A DNA stretch of 64,000 nt from Armigeres subalbatus (GCF_024139115.2 NC_085140.1:235974371-236038370); one strand, 5' to 3'. Positions 12,793 through 24,381 are shown, counted from the stretch's first letter. Numbers and translations: made by a program. Notes: generated from the sequence alone by a model not told the origin.

Positions 12793-15230
12793 ATTAAATT
12801 AAAATTAAATTAAAATTAAATTAAAATTAAATTAAAATTAAATTAAAATTAAATTAAAATTAAATTAAAATTAAATTAAAATTAAATTAAAAATTAAATT
12901 AAAATTAAATTAAAATTAAATTAAAATTAAATTAAAATTAAATTAAAATTAAATTAAAATTAAATTAAAATTAAATTAAATTAAAATTAAATTAAAATTA
13001 AAATTAAAATTAAATTAAAATTAAATTAAAATTAAATTAAAATTAAATAAAAATTAAATTAAAATTAAATAAAAATTAAATAAAAATTAAATTAAAATTA
13101 AATTAAAATTAAATTAAAATTAAATTAAAATTAAATTAAAAATTAAATTAAAATTAAATTAAAATTAAATTAAAATTAAATTAAAATTAAATTAAAATTA
13201 AATTAAAATTAAATTAAAATTAAATTAAAATTAAATTAAAATTAAATTAAAATTAAATTAAAATTAAATTAAAATTAAATTAAAATTAAATTAAAATTAA
13301 ATTAAAATTAAATTAAATTAAAATTAAATTAAATTAAAATTAAATTAAAATTAAATTAAAAATTAAATATAAAATTAAATTTAAAGATAATTAAATTAAA
13401 AGTAAAATTTAATTAAAAATTAATTAAAATTAAATTAAAATTAAATTAAAATTAAATTAAAATTAAATTAAAATTAAATTAAAATTAAATTAAAATTAAA
13501 TTAAAATTAAATTAAAATTAAATTAAAATTAAATTAAAATTAAATTAAAATTAAATTAAAATTAAATTAAAAATTAAATTAAAATTAAATTAAAATTAAA
13601 TTAAAATTAAATTAAAATTAAATTAAAATTAAATTAAAATTAAATTAAAATTAAATTAGAAATAAATAAAATTTAATTTAAATTAAAATTAAAATTAAAT
13701 TAAAATTAAATTAAAATAAAATTAAAATTAAATTAAAATTAAATTAAAATTAAATTAAAATTAAATTAAAATTAAATTAAAATTAAATTAAAATTAAATT
13801 AAAAATTAATTAATTAAAATTAAATTAAAATTAAATTAAAATTAAATTAAAATTAAATTAAAATTAAATTAAAAATAAAATTAAAATTAAAATAAAAATA
13901 AATAAAAATTAAAATAAAATTTTAATTTAATTTTAATTAAATTAAAATTAAATTAAAATTAAATTAAAATTAAATTAAAATTAAATTAAAATTAAATTAA
14001 AATTAAATTAAAATTAAATTAAAATTAAATTAAAATTAAATTAAAATTAAATTAAAATTAAATTAAAATTAAATTAAAATTAGATTAATTAAAATTAAAT
14101 TAAAATTAAATTAAAATTAAATTAAAATTAAATTAAAATTAAATTAAAATTAAATTAAAATTAAATTAAAATTAAATTAAAATTAAAATTAAAATTAAAT
14201 TAAAATTAAATTAAAATTAAATTAAAATTAAATTAAAATTAAATTAAAATTAAATTAAAATTAAATTAAAATTAAATTAAAATTAAATTAAAATTAAATT
14301 AAAATTAAATTAAAATTAAATTAAATTAAAATTAAATTAAAATTAAATTAAAATTAAATTAAAATTAAATTAAAATTAAAATTAAATTAAATTAAAATTA
14401 AATTAAAATTAAATTAAAATTAAATTAAAATTAAATTAAAATTAAATTAAAATTAAATTAAAAATTAAATTAAAATTAAATTAAAATTAAATTAAAATTA
14501 AATTAAAATTAAATTAAAATTAAATTAAAATTAAATTAAAATTAAATTAAAATTAAATTAAAATTAAATTAAAATTAAATTAAAATTAAATTAAAATTAA
14601 ATTAAAATTAAATTAAAATTAAATTAAAATTAAATTAAAATTAAATTAAAATTAAATTAAAATTAAATTAAAATTAAATTAAAATTAAATTAAAATTAAA
14701 TTAAAATTAAATTAAAATTAAATTAAAATTAAATTAAAAATTAAATTAAAATTAAATTAAAATTAAATTAAAATTAAATTAAAATTAAATTAAAATTAAA
14801 TTAAAATTAAATTAAAATTAAATTAAATTAAATTAAAATTAAATTAAAAATTAAATTAAAATTAAATTAAAATTAAATTAAAATTAAATTAAAATTAAAT
14901 TAAAATTAAATTAAAATTAAATTAAAATTAAATTAAAATTAAATTAAAATTAAATTAAAATTAAATTAAAATTAAATTAAAATTAAATTAAAATAAATTA
15001 AAATTAAATTAAAATTAAATTAATTTCAAATAAAATTAAACTTAAATTAAAATTAAATTAAAATTAAAATTAAATTAAAATTAAATTAAAATTAAATTAA
15101 AATTAAATTAAAATTAAATTAAAATTAAATTAAAATCAAATTAAAATTAAATTAAAATTAAATTAAAATTAAATTAAAATTAAATTAAAATTAAATTAAA
15201 ATTAAATTAAAATTAAATTAAAATTAAATT
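12793..15230. repeat. 2.4-kb satellite-like array of the 11-bp unit TTAAATTAAAA
   Basis: Some 220 head-to-tail copies of TTAAATTAAAA. There are scattered single-base indels (AAAAA variants, missing AAAA) and a few disrupted spots near 13,370-13,420, 13,660-13,680 and 13,870-13,935. Every unit carries stop codons in every frame, so nothing is encoded. An A-tract recurs every 11 bp, close to one helical turn. Confidence 0.98.
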
Positions 15231-16450
15231 TTGTTTGATGGGTGGGTCGACACTGTAGTCTTGTAAATCAGGATTCCTGATTTTAAAATTTATTTTAGGT
15301 GGGTTTCTACGATGGTCATTCAATGTGCGGAGTGTTGTTTTCTGAAAATAATAAACATAATAAATCATAATAGAATTAAACTTTATTTCCACAACAGTAA
15401 TACATACCTTATGCAAGACCTTCCCGGCATGATGTATGTAATCGAAATGGTTAGATTGTCCATCGGTTACCCTAGGGTTGATGAATTATGAGCTCCCGTG
15501 TGGGTTAGTTCACTAAAAAAATATAATAGAAATGTAGTGAATCTAATTAATTGGAGTATTCGACCATTTTGGCAGTACCCCTATTCCCATCCGCAACGTT
15601 TATTACTCGGGCGCATTTGAACCGAATTACTCGATACACGGTTAGCATCTGTAGATTCCTATGATATACAAAAAGTTTGAAACGCAGACGAGTTATCGAG
15701 TTGCGGACGGTAATAGGAGGTGCTACCCAAGTGGTCTTTTTCACAATAGCTACGTAAACTAATTTTGGATAATTATATGAATTCATACGAGATCATCGTG
15801 CCAGAAATGTAAATGCAAAATTGATAAAATGATTCGAAAAATTAGCAAGAACCTCACAAACCTGGGGCCTTAAACCTATCGGTGGGAAAAACTGGGTTTG
15901 TAGACATAAATCCTTTAAAATGTGCTGGGTCAAACCAACAAAAGGAAATCGTAAATCTTACCAACAAGCAGGAGCATACTATTTATGAGTTTAGATTGAA
16001 CGGAGGAAACCTGGCAACGTTGTAGGCCAGGTTCCCACTCCTGAAAAATCAAATGGAAAATCAAAATGGATCACAAAACCACACGATCTAGCTGATTACA
16101 CTCAGACAAGGAACAAGTCAACCTTAAAAGGAACCTTAAAATCAAAATAACCAACCGGAAACGGAAATTTTGGAAATTAAACTAAGCTACCACCGAAACC
16201 TCATCATCCTCTGCCAACTTATTGTTATTGTTATTTATTAATCATACGTTAGCCTGTCAGTTATTAAAACTAATTAAAACCAATTAAAGCAAAAAACTCA
16301 CGTTTTACAAAAATATGACCTGGCCAAACATCCAGTCCAAGTCCAGTAGTTACCACATTACAATTTGCTTTTTGAAAGGCAGGCAAGTGGACCTAAGCTG
16401 TAGCTGAATTCACCTAAAAGATACAAGCACTAATGGGATTAAACAATAAA
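15231..16450. other. unassigned region with a diverged inverted repeat
   Basis: Two inverted, clearly diverged arms of about 60 bp (around 15,570-15,625 and 15,675-15,727) share TCCGCAAC and TATTAC words. They create a spurious minus-strand frame at 15,547-15,786. No gene was recognised in the remainder. Confidence 0.4.
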
Positions 16451-16469
16451 CCTACCTTCCGGCCCTGCC

Positions 16470-16950
16470 AGCTGCCAACGCCCATGCCCAAACCGGCTTT
16501 CGCCGATGAAGGGCCCCCAGTTGTACCGGCGTGGCTACACCCGAAGGCGACCAGCGGGATTTTCGTCGTCTGACGCCGCGCCGACCGGGGAGCTTGGGCG
16601 TTGTCGATTACCGACTAGGTCCAGCCTCTCCTACAAGGAGGGACAGGACCGGATCAATTGCCGCAATCAGGCTTCCAGTACACAAGCCCTCGAACCGAAT
16701 TCTGCCAACACACAGGAAAAGTTCCGTCCGACACTCTCCAAATCACCCCACGCGCTGCAGACACGGACCGTGCCTCTTCGTGACGAATCTCCTGCCCTTC
16801 TTCGGGTCCAACATCGCATCCACATTCCATCACATCACTGGTCACAACACAACATATTATCCCGGACTGTTTTCACCGAAAACAACGAAATCTCGAGCGA
16901 AATTTGTTTTTTTATCGAGGTGGCACTTTGCTTCCGACTACGAATAATGT
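16470..16950. other. GC-rich unassigned segment
   Basis: Clearly higher GC than its surroundings, with overlapping open frames on both strands (plus 16,506-16,952 and 16,531-16,947, minus 16,654-16,845). None has a domain I recognise, and overlap in several frames usually reflects composition. It could be part of a retroelement or the 5' region of an unseen transcript. Confidence 0.35.
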
Positions 16951-17094
16951 AAACAAACATGTACACGCTCGTCTGGCTTAACCCTAACATGAGTTAATAA
17001 CTTCCAAATCGAAAACTGATGGCTTAAGACAAAATTGACATTAATTCGACAGAATAGCCACTTATTCAATATTCAATCTTGTTAGAATAGTAAT

Positions 17095-18150
17095 GGATGC
17101 AAATTTGGTTTGAAATTCAACCGCTTGGCGGCGCTTAGTGTATAAGGAATCACCTGTAAAATTGTATATCTCGAAATCTGTTAGTTTTAGAAATTTACCG
17201 CCTTCTACAAAGTTGTTCGAGTGATTCAAACCATTGTGACGGAGACAAGTTTAGTTTGAAATTCGACCGCTTGGTGGCGCTAGTGTATAAGGAATCACCT
17301 GTAAAATTGTACATCTCAAAATCTGTTAGATTTAGAAAGTTATCGCCTTCTACAAAGTTGTTCGAATGATTAAGACCATTGTGACGGAGGCAAGTTAAGT
17401 TTGAAATTCAACCGCTTGGTGGCGCTTAGTGTATAAGGAATCACCTGTAAAATTGTATATCTCGAAACCTGTTAGATTTACAAAGTTACCGCCTTCTACA
17501 AAGTTGTTCGAGTGATTCAAACCATTGTGACGGAGACAAGTTTAGTTTGAAATTCAACCGCTTGGTGGCGCTAGAGTACAGTGATTCACCTGTAAGATTG
17601 TATATCTCGAAATCTTCTAGATTTAGAAAGCTTGGTGGCGCTAGTGTATAAGGAATCACCTATAAAATTGCATATCTCGAAATCAGTTAGATTTAGATAG
17701 TTACCGTCTTCTACAATTTTGTTCAGGAGGTCAAAACCATTGTGACGGAGACAAGTTTAGTTTGGAATTCAACAGCTTGGTGGCGCTAGTGTACAGTAGT
17801 CGTTCGATAACTGCAAAATGTTTACTTTTCAGTTAACGAATGCCGTTCGATAACTGCAACGCATTCTAGACGTCAAACGTTTGGCAATCGACGTCAGATG
17901 CAATAAAAGTACATCTAAAAGTGCAGCGAAATGTAGCTGGCATTGAGTTTAACATCAGTTTGAAGTTTAGTAGTCCGATAACTGTTGCAACTATCGAATT
18001 GCAGTTAAAATGCATTGCAGTTATCGAACGTCTACTGTATAAGGAATCACCTATAAAATTGCATATCTCGAAATCAGTTAGATTTAGATAGTTACCGTCT
18101 TCTACAAAGTTGTTCGGGTGGTCAAAACCATTTTGACGGAGACAGTTTGA
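17095..18150 (+). repeat. degenerate minisatellite, about 145-bp unit
   Basis: Units share ACCGCTTGGTGGCGCTAGTG, TATAAGGAATCACCTGTAAA, ATATCTCGAAATCTG and CTTCTACAAAGTTGTTCG. The TATAAGG anchor recurs at 17,141, 17,286 and 17,432. A partly changed copy follows near 17,577, a truncated one at about 17,647, and a copy split by a MITE at 17,794-18,037. Non-coding. Confidence 0.9.
17794..18037. mobile_element. pogo/Tc1-mariner-type MITE inserted in the minisatellite
   Basis: Left end CAGTAGTCGTTCGATAACTG, right end the inverse of CAGTAGACGTTCGATAACTG. TA flanks it on both sides (17,792-17,793 and 18,038-18,039). Removing the element and one TA restores the GCGCTAGTGTATAAGG junction of neighbouring minisatellite units, so this is an insertion with a known empty site. 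Length is 244 bp and there is no transposase. Confidence 0.92.
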
Positions 18151-18172
18151 AAATAGAAAATAATATAAATTT

Positions 18173-18338
18173 TTGCTTGTCATAAAGACGAGTTTGTACC
18201 TTCCATTCAATTCCACCACTTCATTGTACCTTGACAGATTATTTCGACCTTACTGTTGAGGTCGAAATACGTATCTGCCAAGGTACAATCAAGTGGTGGA
18301 ATTAAATGGGAAGGTACAAACTCGTTTTATGACAAGTG
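18173..18338. mobile_element. foldback MITE, complete palindromic copy
   Basis: Arms of about 75 bp pair from CTTGTCATAAAGACGAGTTT to its inverse AAACTCGTTTTATGACAAG. The centre carries AGGTCGAAATACGTATCTG. Partial copies of the central arm recur at 49,885-49,990 and 62,910-63,006. Confidence 0.85.
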
Positions 18339-18344
18339 AAGACA

Positions 18345-19300
18345 TTCCACTAAAAAGCTCAAAATAATTTTCTTAATAAATTTTTGATTTGAGATTCTTG
18401 ATAGCAAAAAATGAAACATCGTGGCAGTTCACAAAAATTATTAAAAACGCTATATAATTTTGAATTATATACATGGTATAGCCCTGTACGCTGCTAATAC
18501 GGAAAGAGTTAACGGAAAAAATTATGAAATTACCAGAAAATTTGACAGCTGATTCAGTATGGGAGAAATGACATTTTTACCTTGCGGAATAATAGTACGG
18601 AATATTTTTCCATATTTCTCCATTTATTTACATAGCAGGCGTTATTCGCGTTATGAAATTTTCCCTACTTGTCGACTCCGTACTGCTCACGGAATTTTAG
18701 TGGTGGAATCATTACTTGACGATTCCTTATCCTATCTATTTGCACAGTCCGTGTCAAAAGCGTACTAGTCTTATACCGTGGAATCAAACAAGCAATTCTG
18801 GACAAGGTTTGCTACATACAATTAGTGGCTGTTAAAACAAAGAGAGAAGGCAAAAGAGTTGTTCTGAGAGCAGAGAGAGGATTTTGGGGAATGGTATGAT
18901 TCACATAATGTAATGACATACTTTAACAAACACTGTGATGGCATGATTATTGGATTTTTCGTAAAAATATTTATGAACAACAAAACAGCTATTTGTGTGG
19001 TATGCATGGTGTTAGGAAGTTTGACATTAGAATAACATCCAAAAACAGTTTCTGTTATGATAACATATTTTAGTCTTCATATGTACTTGATACTTTCTTA
19101 CCCAATAGCTAGACAATAACTTATAACGTTATTAGAGCAGAGTTTGTTATTGTTATGTTATTATTTTGTTCTTCGCCTCTGCTCGGGTAAAGGTGCCATA
19201 TTTCGATGTTGCTGTACAAATTTTGGTGACGGTTATTTTTTAAATCAAAATCACGGATGAGTGATATAATATCATTGCATATGCGTTACATTTTATGTTT
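18345..19300. other. no gene recognised
   Basis: AT-rich DNA downstream of the minus-strand P450. The stretch near 19,050-19,193 is rich in TTATAAC/TTGTTAT and ends CTGCTCGGG, resembling the repeat beginning at 12,311. Confidence 0.4.
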
Positions 19301-19306
19301 TATGAT

Positions 19307-19312
19307 TTTATT
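19307..19312 (-). terminator. poly(A) signal AATAAA of the P450 gene
   Basis: AATAAA on the minus strand, 59 nt beyond the P450 TAA stop. It is the first canonical signal downstream. Confidence 0.65.
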
Positions 19313-19370
19313 ATATCCGTGTATAATCCCAACGTTATTAACTATCAATTAAATATACCTGTATCCTGTA

Positions 19371-20769
19371 TTACTTTCGCATTTTCAGTCTCAAATGCAT
19401 TCCATTTTCAACCCCCAGACCAGTGAACCCTTTTACAAGCTTTAGTGGCACCGGAGTTTTCTCGTTTCGCTCAAAACTGAAATTCAACAACAATGCATAC
19501 ATGATGGCCTTAATTTCCATCAACGCGAATCTAGAACCAATACAATTCCTCGGTCCGATACCAAAAGGCATGTACATTGTCATATCGATATTATGTCGGT
19601 TTTCTTCACTGAATCGCTCTGGTACAAACTTTTCCGGGTTCGGATAGTACTTCGGATCGCGATGAATTCCATGCACGGGAACCCAGATGCAAGCTCCTTC
19701 GTCGATGGTGAACTTCAATCCGGCACCGTCATCCAGAATGTAATCACGAACACATTTTCTATCGAAAGCAGCCACTGGCCACATTCTAAGGGATTCCGAA
19801 ACGACCATGTCCATGTACTTCATCTGCTGCAGAGTATCATATGTCAGAGGCTTTCCACGAAGTTCTTTGTTGGTTTCAACAATTTCTTCGTACAATTTTT
19901 GTTGGACATCAGGGTTCATCGCTAGTTCATATGCCGTAAATACCATTCCCGTAGAAACGGTATCAAACCCTGCCAGGAAGAAAACCAAGCATTGCGCAAT
20001 GAACTCCGGCTCTGTCATGGTTCTATTTATAACCGACTTGCCAATACCCGATTCTTCAACCGTTGCAAAACCTGCGGTCGTTTCCATTGTTTCCTGTTGA
20101 TGTTTTAGGGTTCCTTTCTTTGCTTGCATCAAAAGATGGATCATATCCGGACGAACGATCCCGTGGGCTTCTCTAGCCCGAACTGCTTCTTTGATGATCT
20201 TGGAAAAGTATTGATTCTGTTCTTTGTCCACGATATCGACACCCAATTTAATCATCAAACCAGGAAAGAATCGCAATCCAAGTACACGCATCAGCACAAT
20301 CAATCTATTGAAGTTCAACATTTGCTTTCCCATTGTGAAGAACTCGTTATCGCGGCTTTTGAGTGATTCGACTTGTAGACCAAACGCACATGTTGCTATG
20401 ATATCGTTGGCCATTCTTGAAAAGCAATCCTTCATTTCGTAATCCACGTAGTTTGTTTCTTGAGATTGTTCCTTCAAAATCGTTACCATTTGAGTACTGT
20501 ATTGTTCAATCAGTTCGAACATTGCTCGCATTTTGCTTCCGGTGAACGCAGGGCTTAGGATGGCTCTCATGTCTCGCCACCTTTGATCAACCATGCCTAC
20601 TAGTGTCTTGTTAAAAAGAATATTTTCGTTTCCATCGTCTTCTTTGCTGTCTCCAAATAGCGGTCGTCGATTGATGAAATAATCAAAATCCTTCACCGTT
20701 ACTTTCTTGATAAGATCAGGATCTCGGATAACGAACATTTTTGTAGTCATATCAAACGTCCCAAACACC
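19371..20769 (-). CDS. CYP9J-like: P450 exon 2
   Basis: Encodes helices B to L, including I-helix, ExxR, PERF and heme-binding motifs, ending LRLKMRK then TAA. The open frame continues upstream through the intron, so a longer frame with another ATG is an artefact of reading the 52-nt intron. Confidence 0.92.
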
Positions 20770-21126
20770 CTAGAAATGGTAAACAATTTGTATTTCAGTA
20801 TTATAATCATTAGTGACTTACTTTGCGCTCGGATATTTGTTGTAAATTGTTTGGATGAAATCGTTGAAAGCACATCGTTTCAACATGAGTGGACCTGTGC
20901 TGCCGAATAGAGGATAGGTGGCCGTCGAAGGAATCGGTTTGTCGTGGAAGTAGTCATAGTGCTTTTTCATCCGTCGGTAGATCACTCCGAGGACGGCTAC
21001 TATGATAAGTAGTAGTAGAAGACTTAGCCCCATGGTTGCTATGATTCCATTTGCGCCGTATGCTTGACTAAATGCTGATACGGCTGGCACCGTTGGGTTT
21101 ATATCTGTTGATAACGATTGATACAT
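19371..21126 (-). CDS. CYP9J-like: cytochrome P450, CYP9 family (CYP9J-like), two exons
   Basis: Heme-thiolate monooxygenase anchored in the ER membrane; CYP9J enzymes of mosquitoes oxidise xenobiotics, including pyrethroids. Coding joins 21,126-20,822 to 20,769-19,371, giving 567 residues. A membrane helix lies at about residues 32-50, followed by a basic stretch and the DYFHDKPIP hinge. Numbered from the first ATG: helix-C WRDMR at 166-170, helix-I AGFDTVST near 368, ESLR at 427-430, PERF at 485-488 and the heme loop FGIGPRNCIG with ligand Cys511. All signature residues are intact, so it looks functional. The ATG at codon 32 (21,033-21,031, context AACCATGG) is the better start: it has A at -3 and G at +4, places the helix at the N-terminus and gives the usual 536 residues. 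Family placement is from motif style; the subfamily number cannot be assigned by eye. Confidence 0.93.
20770..20821 (-). other. P450 intron (52 nt)
   Basis: GTAAGT donor and TTCTAG acceptor on the minus strand. Splicing joins AA to G to make Lys102 and keeps the frame into VFGTFD. It interrupts the coding sequence just after the YPSAK motif. Confidence 0.92.
20822..21126 (-). CDS. CYP9J-like: P450 exon 1
   Basis: Encodes the N-terminal anchor and hinge up to residue 101 plus two bases of codon 102. Donor GTAAGT begins at 20,821. Confidence 0.88.
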
Positions 21127-21228
21127 TTAATTGGTTGATGTGACATTACCGTTTATGGAGAATTTCAAAGATAAAGACGTTCATACACTCATATATTGAA
21201 AGAATCCAAAGCCTTATGAATGAATCAC

Positions 21229-21239
21229 CATATATAGTC
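21229..21239 (-). promoter_or_regulatory. candidate TATA box of the P450 gene
   Basis: ACTATATATGG on the minus strand, about 105 nt upstream of the first ATG and 200 nt upstream of the preferred second ATG. A start site near 21,205 would follow. This rests on motif and position alone. Confidence 0.35.
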
Positions 21240-21882
21240 TTGTACTCCTTAGATGTGTTTCCTTCGATTGTACAATGCTCATTCACAGGGTTTGCAGAAA
21301 TCGCTCTCAAAAGATAACGAACAACGATAAAAGAAAGGCAAAAACTGTTCCGAATCATATTAAACCTTGATAACAAATTTATCAAACTTGTAAGTGCGAA
21401 AAAACAGAATCGGATAGGCAGTCCCCACAAAGAAGTGATGATTTTCGCTTTGTTTTAGCTCATTTTGTGGTGGAGACCGCACAGCTGTGTAGAACAAGTT
21501 GAAATGCATCATCAGAACTAGTACTCTCCGCGTTTGGAGCTTTTTAAAAGAAATTCATCATGAGGTATAGCCTCCCGAATCACTTCTTTATTATGCGAAA
21601 AAAGTATCTCATGGTATGCTACATATCGTATATGTATACAAAGATGATAAGTGAGAGATATTTTCATTATCTTCTGGATTCAATCCCTGCCATTCATTAT
21701 AGAACCTGAATGTATTCTTCATCTGAGTAATCTTCCGGTAATCTGAGAACACACGCCAACTGATGAGTTTAGTATATCGAACTGAAAATGTAATTCGATG
21801 TTTGACAGCAACATGTTTTGACAAATATTTTCAGTTCTATGAGCTGAACAATATTACCAGGATCTGCAATATGTGAACAAAT

Positions 21883-22037
21883 CTCGCTTAACTTTTGAAA
21901 AGGTCCTAAGTAACATTTTTTTCGTGAATTAATTTGAATAGCGCAATCAACAGACCAATATGAAAGCTTTTGATTGCACTACTCAAATTGATTCATGAAA
22001 AAAATGTTACTTAGGTCCTTTTGAAAAGTTAAACGAG
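21883..22037. mobile_element. foldback MITE A, copy 1, upstream of the P450
   Basis: Ends CTCGCTTAACTTTTGAAAAG and its inverse CTTTTGAAAAGTTAAACGAG, with arms of about 70 bp around a short loop. Flanked on both sides by AAAT, a possible 4-bp target duplication. Length is 155 bp. Confidence 0.88.
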
Positions 22038-22149
22038 AAATGTACTCAAATGTTCTGACGAAATTCGCTGCATTGATAAAAAGAAGAAATCGACGATGAA
22101 AAAACGATGAATACAATTACGGCCTTGTGATCCTAGGTGCGAGATTTAG

Positions 22150-22205
22150 TTGAAAACCAGGACAAGTTTCAGTTGAAATGTAGAGCCATTGAAGAAGAAG
22201 GTCTG
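22150..22205 (+). repeat. short retroelement 3' tail fragment
   Basis: Matches the end of the repeat near 41,820-41,865 (CAAGTTYCAGTTGRAAT, then ATTGAAGAAGAAG), a GAA-tailed retroelement end. Confidence 0.5.
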
Positions 22206-22278
22206 TTTTATAAGCTCATATGCATAGGACGTTGCAAGCTTTTTCTAATTCTTTGGATGCCTACGCTGCCCATGATTT

Positions 22279-22431
22279 CTCGCTTAACTTTTCAAAAGGA
22301 CCTAAGTAACATTTTTTCATGAATTAATTTGAATAGCGCAATCAACAGAACAACGTGAAAGCTATTGATTGCAGTATTCAAATTAATTCATGAAAAAATG
22401 TTACTTAGGTACTTTTGAAAAGTTAAGCGAG
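22279..22431. mobile_element. foldback MITE A, copy 2
   Basis: Same element as 21,883-22,037 (CTCGCTTAACTTTTCAAAAG to CTTTTGAAAAGTTAAGCGAG), flanked by ATTT on both sides. Length is 153 bp. The copies lie 240 bp apart in independent target sites, so they are separate insertions rather than a local duplication. Confidence 0.88.
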
Positions 22432-22434
22432 ATT

Positions 22435-23980
22435 TCATAGTTGACGTATCAACCATTGCACTTTCCGATGTAATTGGGATGATTTACGGACAAACATCAC
22501 AAAATTAACACATTTCAACCCGTAGATACTTAAATGAGATTTGAATCATGCAGCGTATCGATGTTACAGCGGTTGACTTACCTTTGTAAACGCGTAGTAA
22601 GTCATATTCGCTGAAATTCTGAATGGCTGATACGTAAACTATGAAAATATGGGCAGAACGAGTGCACCTGACATTTTTGTATTTTCGCTCTCATGGTCCA
22701 CAGTTTGTATGTATTTCGAACAATAATCTATTAGGATTAAGATACTATAATTAAGCTTTACATGTTTACAAGTGTATTAGTAAATTAGCATTTGCCATGC
22801 CATGACATTTTTGCGACATTCCTCAACACTGGTTGTAGGAACAAAATAAATGTCATTAGCTGATAGATATGGGACTTTGGAATCAATCTACTCGGCTTAA
22901 CAAAATGAGAAGATGACTGTCGGTGCGCGTATGTAAAAGGGATAGTAGGATGCAATTGATCTAATAATGACAAGTGCCAGAAAACATCTTTCATGCATTG
23001 TTACCCACAACTACTAAGAAGAGCTACTAACAATACTGCTACGTTGTTGTATCATTGACGATAATTTTACTTTTCAAAGTCTATTTACTTAATCCAATGA
23101 CAAACTTCAACAGCCAATAATATAAAACATGTCTAAAACCTAAAAAGTACGTATTATAATTTAAACAGTTAAATTACTGCTCTCTTAACTACACTTTTTC
23201 TGTTCTGGACTTTAAAAATAGTTATAACCTGATTAAAATACAACTCACAAAATACAACTTCGTTTCACGAATATCAAACGTGTGCTTTGCGCGTCCAGTC
23301 GGATCAAATGTACAAACAAAACTAAATGTTGAATTCCTTCATTGAGATTTCTCTTCAGCGTAAAACGTGTTTTGCGTTCTATAGAAGATGATTCCGCAAC
23401 AAAAAATCCCAATCCTCATACCGTAATGACGTAGCACTGTAATTGCTAGCAAACACAGCTTTGCTGATACAGACCTGAAGAGAATTAAAAAACTCGCCAT
23501 CGTCCATCCCCAACTCCACGTTTATGTGAAATTCACTGAATGTCAACATCAGGACTGTTCGGTTGGGTTCGGTTAGTCAACTTTTCTCTCAACATTTCTG
23601 GGTAGAGTATGTCGTGCTTGCACCGAGTTCAATTCTATATTCTAGCGCTGATAATAATTACGAGTCAGCTTAATGCATACTAAGCTGCGTCATTGCTTTA
23701 GCTAGGCAATTTATTTTTTTTATTTATGTCTACACTCTAAAATTGGTTTTGCTGGGTTTTTCAGTCTCCCTTCCCCCGTAGTAAGGTTTTCTTTTCAAAC
23801 AAATTATTTGATTTTCTGCATGTTTCTTGAAAAAATTGTAACATATTCATCTATAATGGTGACACTTGGTTTACGTTGTACTGCGATGCATTCCTCGCGT
23901 CCAACGTTATGAACGTATCTGATTTCGTCGCACAAGCAAAGCTTGATCGATGTGTTCTCACGCCAAGTTTTTTCATCGTG
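22435..23980. other. no gene recognised
   Basis: Intergenic AT-rich DNA between the P450 upstream region and the repeat block. Only short frames without domains were seen. Confidence 0.45.
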
Positions 23981-23985
23981 ATCAG

Positions 23986-24152
23986 GGTTCTTTCTAAAAT
24001 TACGTAACGCTAAATTTGGTGATTTTTGACCCCCATCCTACCCCTCGTCACATTTTTTGTATGGAAGGTTTAATTTTTTTGTACGGATCGTAACGCTCGG
24101 CTTGACCCCCTCTTTCCCCCTTCAGCGTTACGTTATTTGTGAAAGGCCTCTC
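23986..24152. mobile_element. MITE with TTACGTAACGC inverted ends
   Basis: Left AAAATTACGTAACGC, right GCGTTACGTTATTTGTGAAAG, with CCCCCATCCTACCCC and CCCCCTCTTTCCCCC tracts inside. Same family as 9958-10,052. Confidence 0.7.
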
Positions 24153-24242
24153 ATCGCAAGTCACCAACATCGTATAATTTAAATAAAACATTCATTCCAA
24201 AAGTAATCGGACTCGCCCAAGTCCGGATATGTCAAAATGGAA

Positions 24243-24381
24243 GGTCTCTCTTCTGATTGTACGACAATTCCCCGAAAACCAATTCCCCGAATGCAATTTC
24301 CCCGAATAACAATTCCCCGAACGTAACATTTCCCCGAATGTAACAATTCCCCGAATGCAACATTTCCCCGAATTGTTTCCA
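24243..24381 (+). repeat. left arm of TTCCCCGAA tandem motifs
   Basis: About seven irregular repeats of (A)ATTCCCCGAA separated by TGCAA, TAACA or AACC words. The same stretch, including the adjacent TCTCTCTTCTG..TTGTAC, occurs inverted at 35,938-36,060. The two arms bracket the whole BEL block. Confidence 0.88.

Noticed and set aside
12793..15230. CRISPR-like or telomeric array
   Set aside because: No spacers and no G-rich strand; it is a simple 11-bp A/T tandem repeat in a eukaryotic genome.
15547..15786. 79-codon minus-strand protein
   Set aside because: The frame is formed by two diverged inverted-repeat arms.
16506..16952. 148-codon protein in the GC-rich island
   Set aside because: Competing frames of similar length on both strands and no recognisable motif; composition explains the openness.
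19423..20442. Several plus-strand frames over the P450
   Set aside because: Antisense shadows of the P450 coding exon with no domain of their own.
19371..20873. A 500-residue single-exon reading of the P450
   Set aside because: Its first 35 codons are the 52-nt intron and exon 1 in the wrong frame; the spliced two-exon model restores the membrane anchor.
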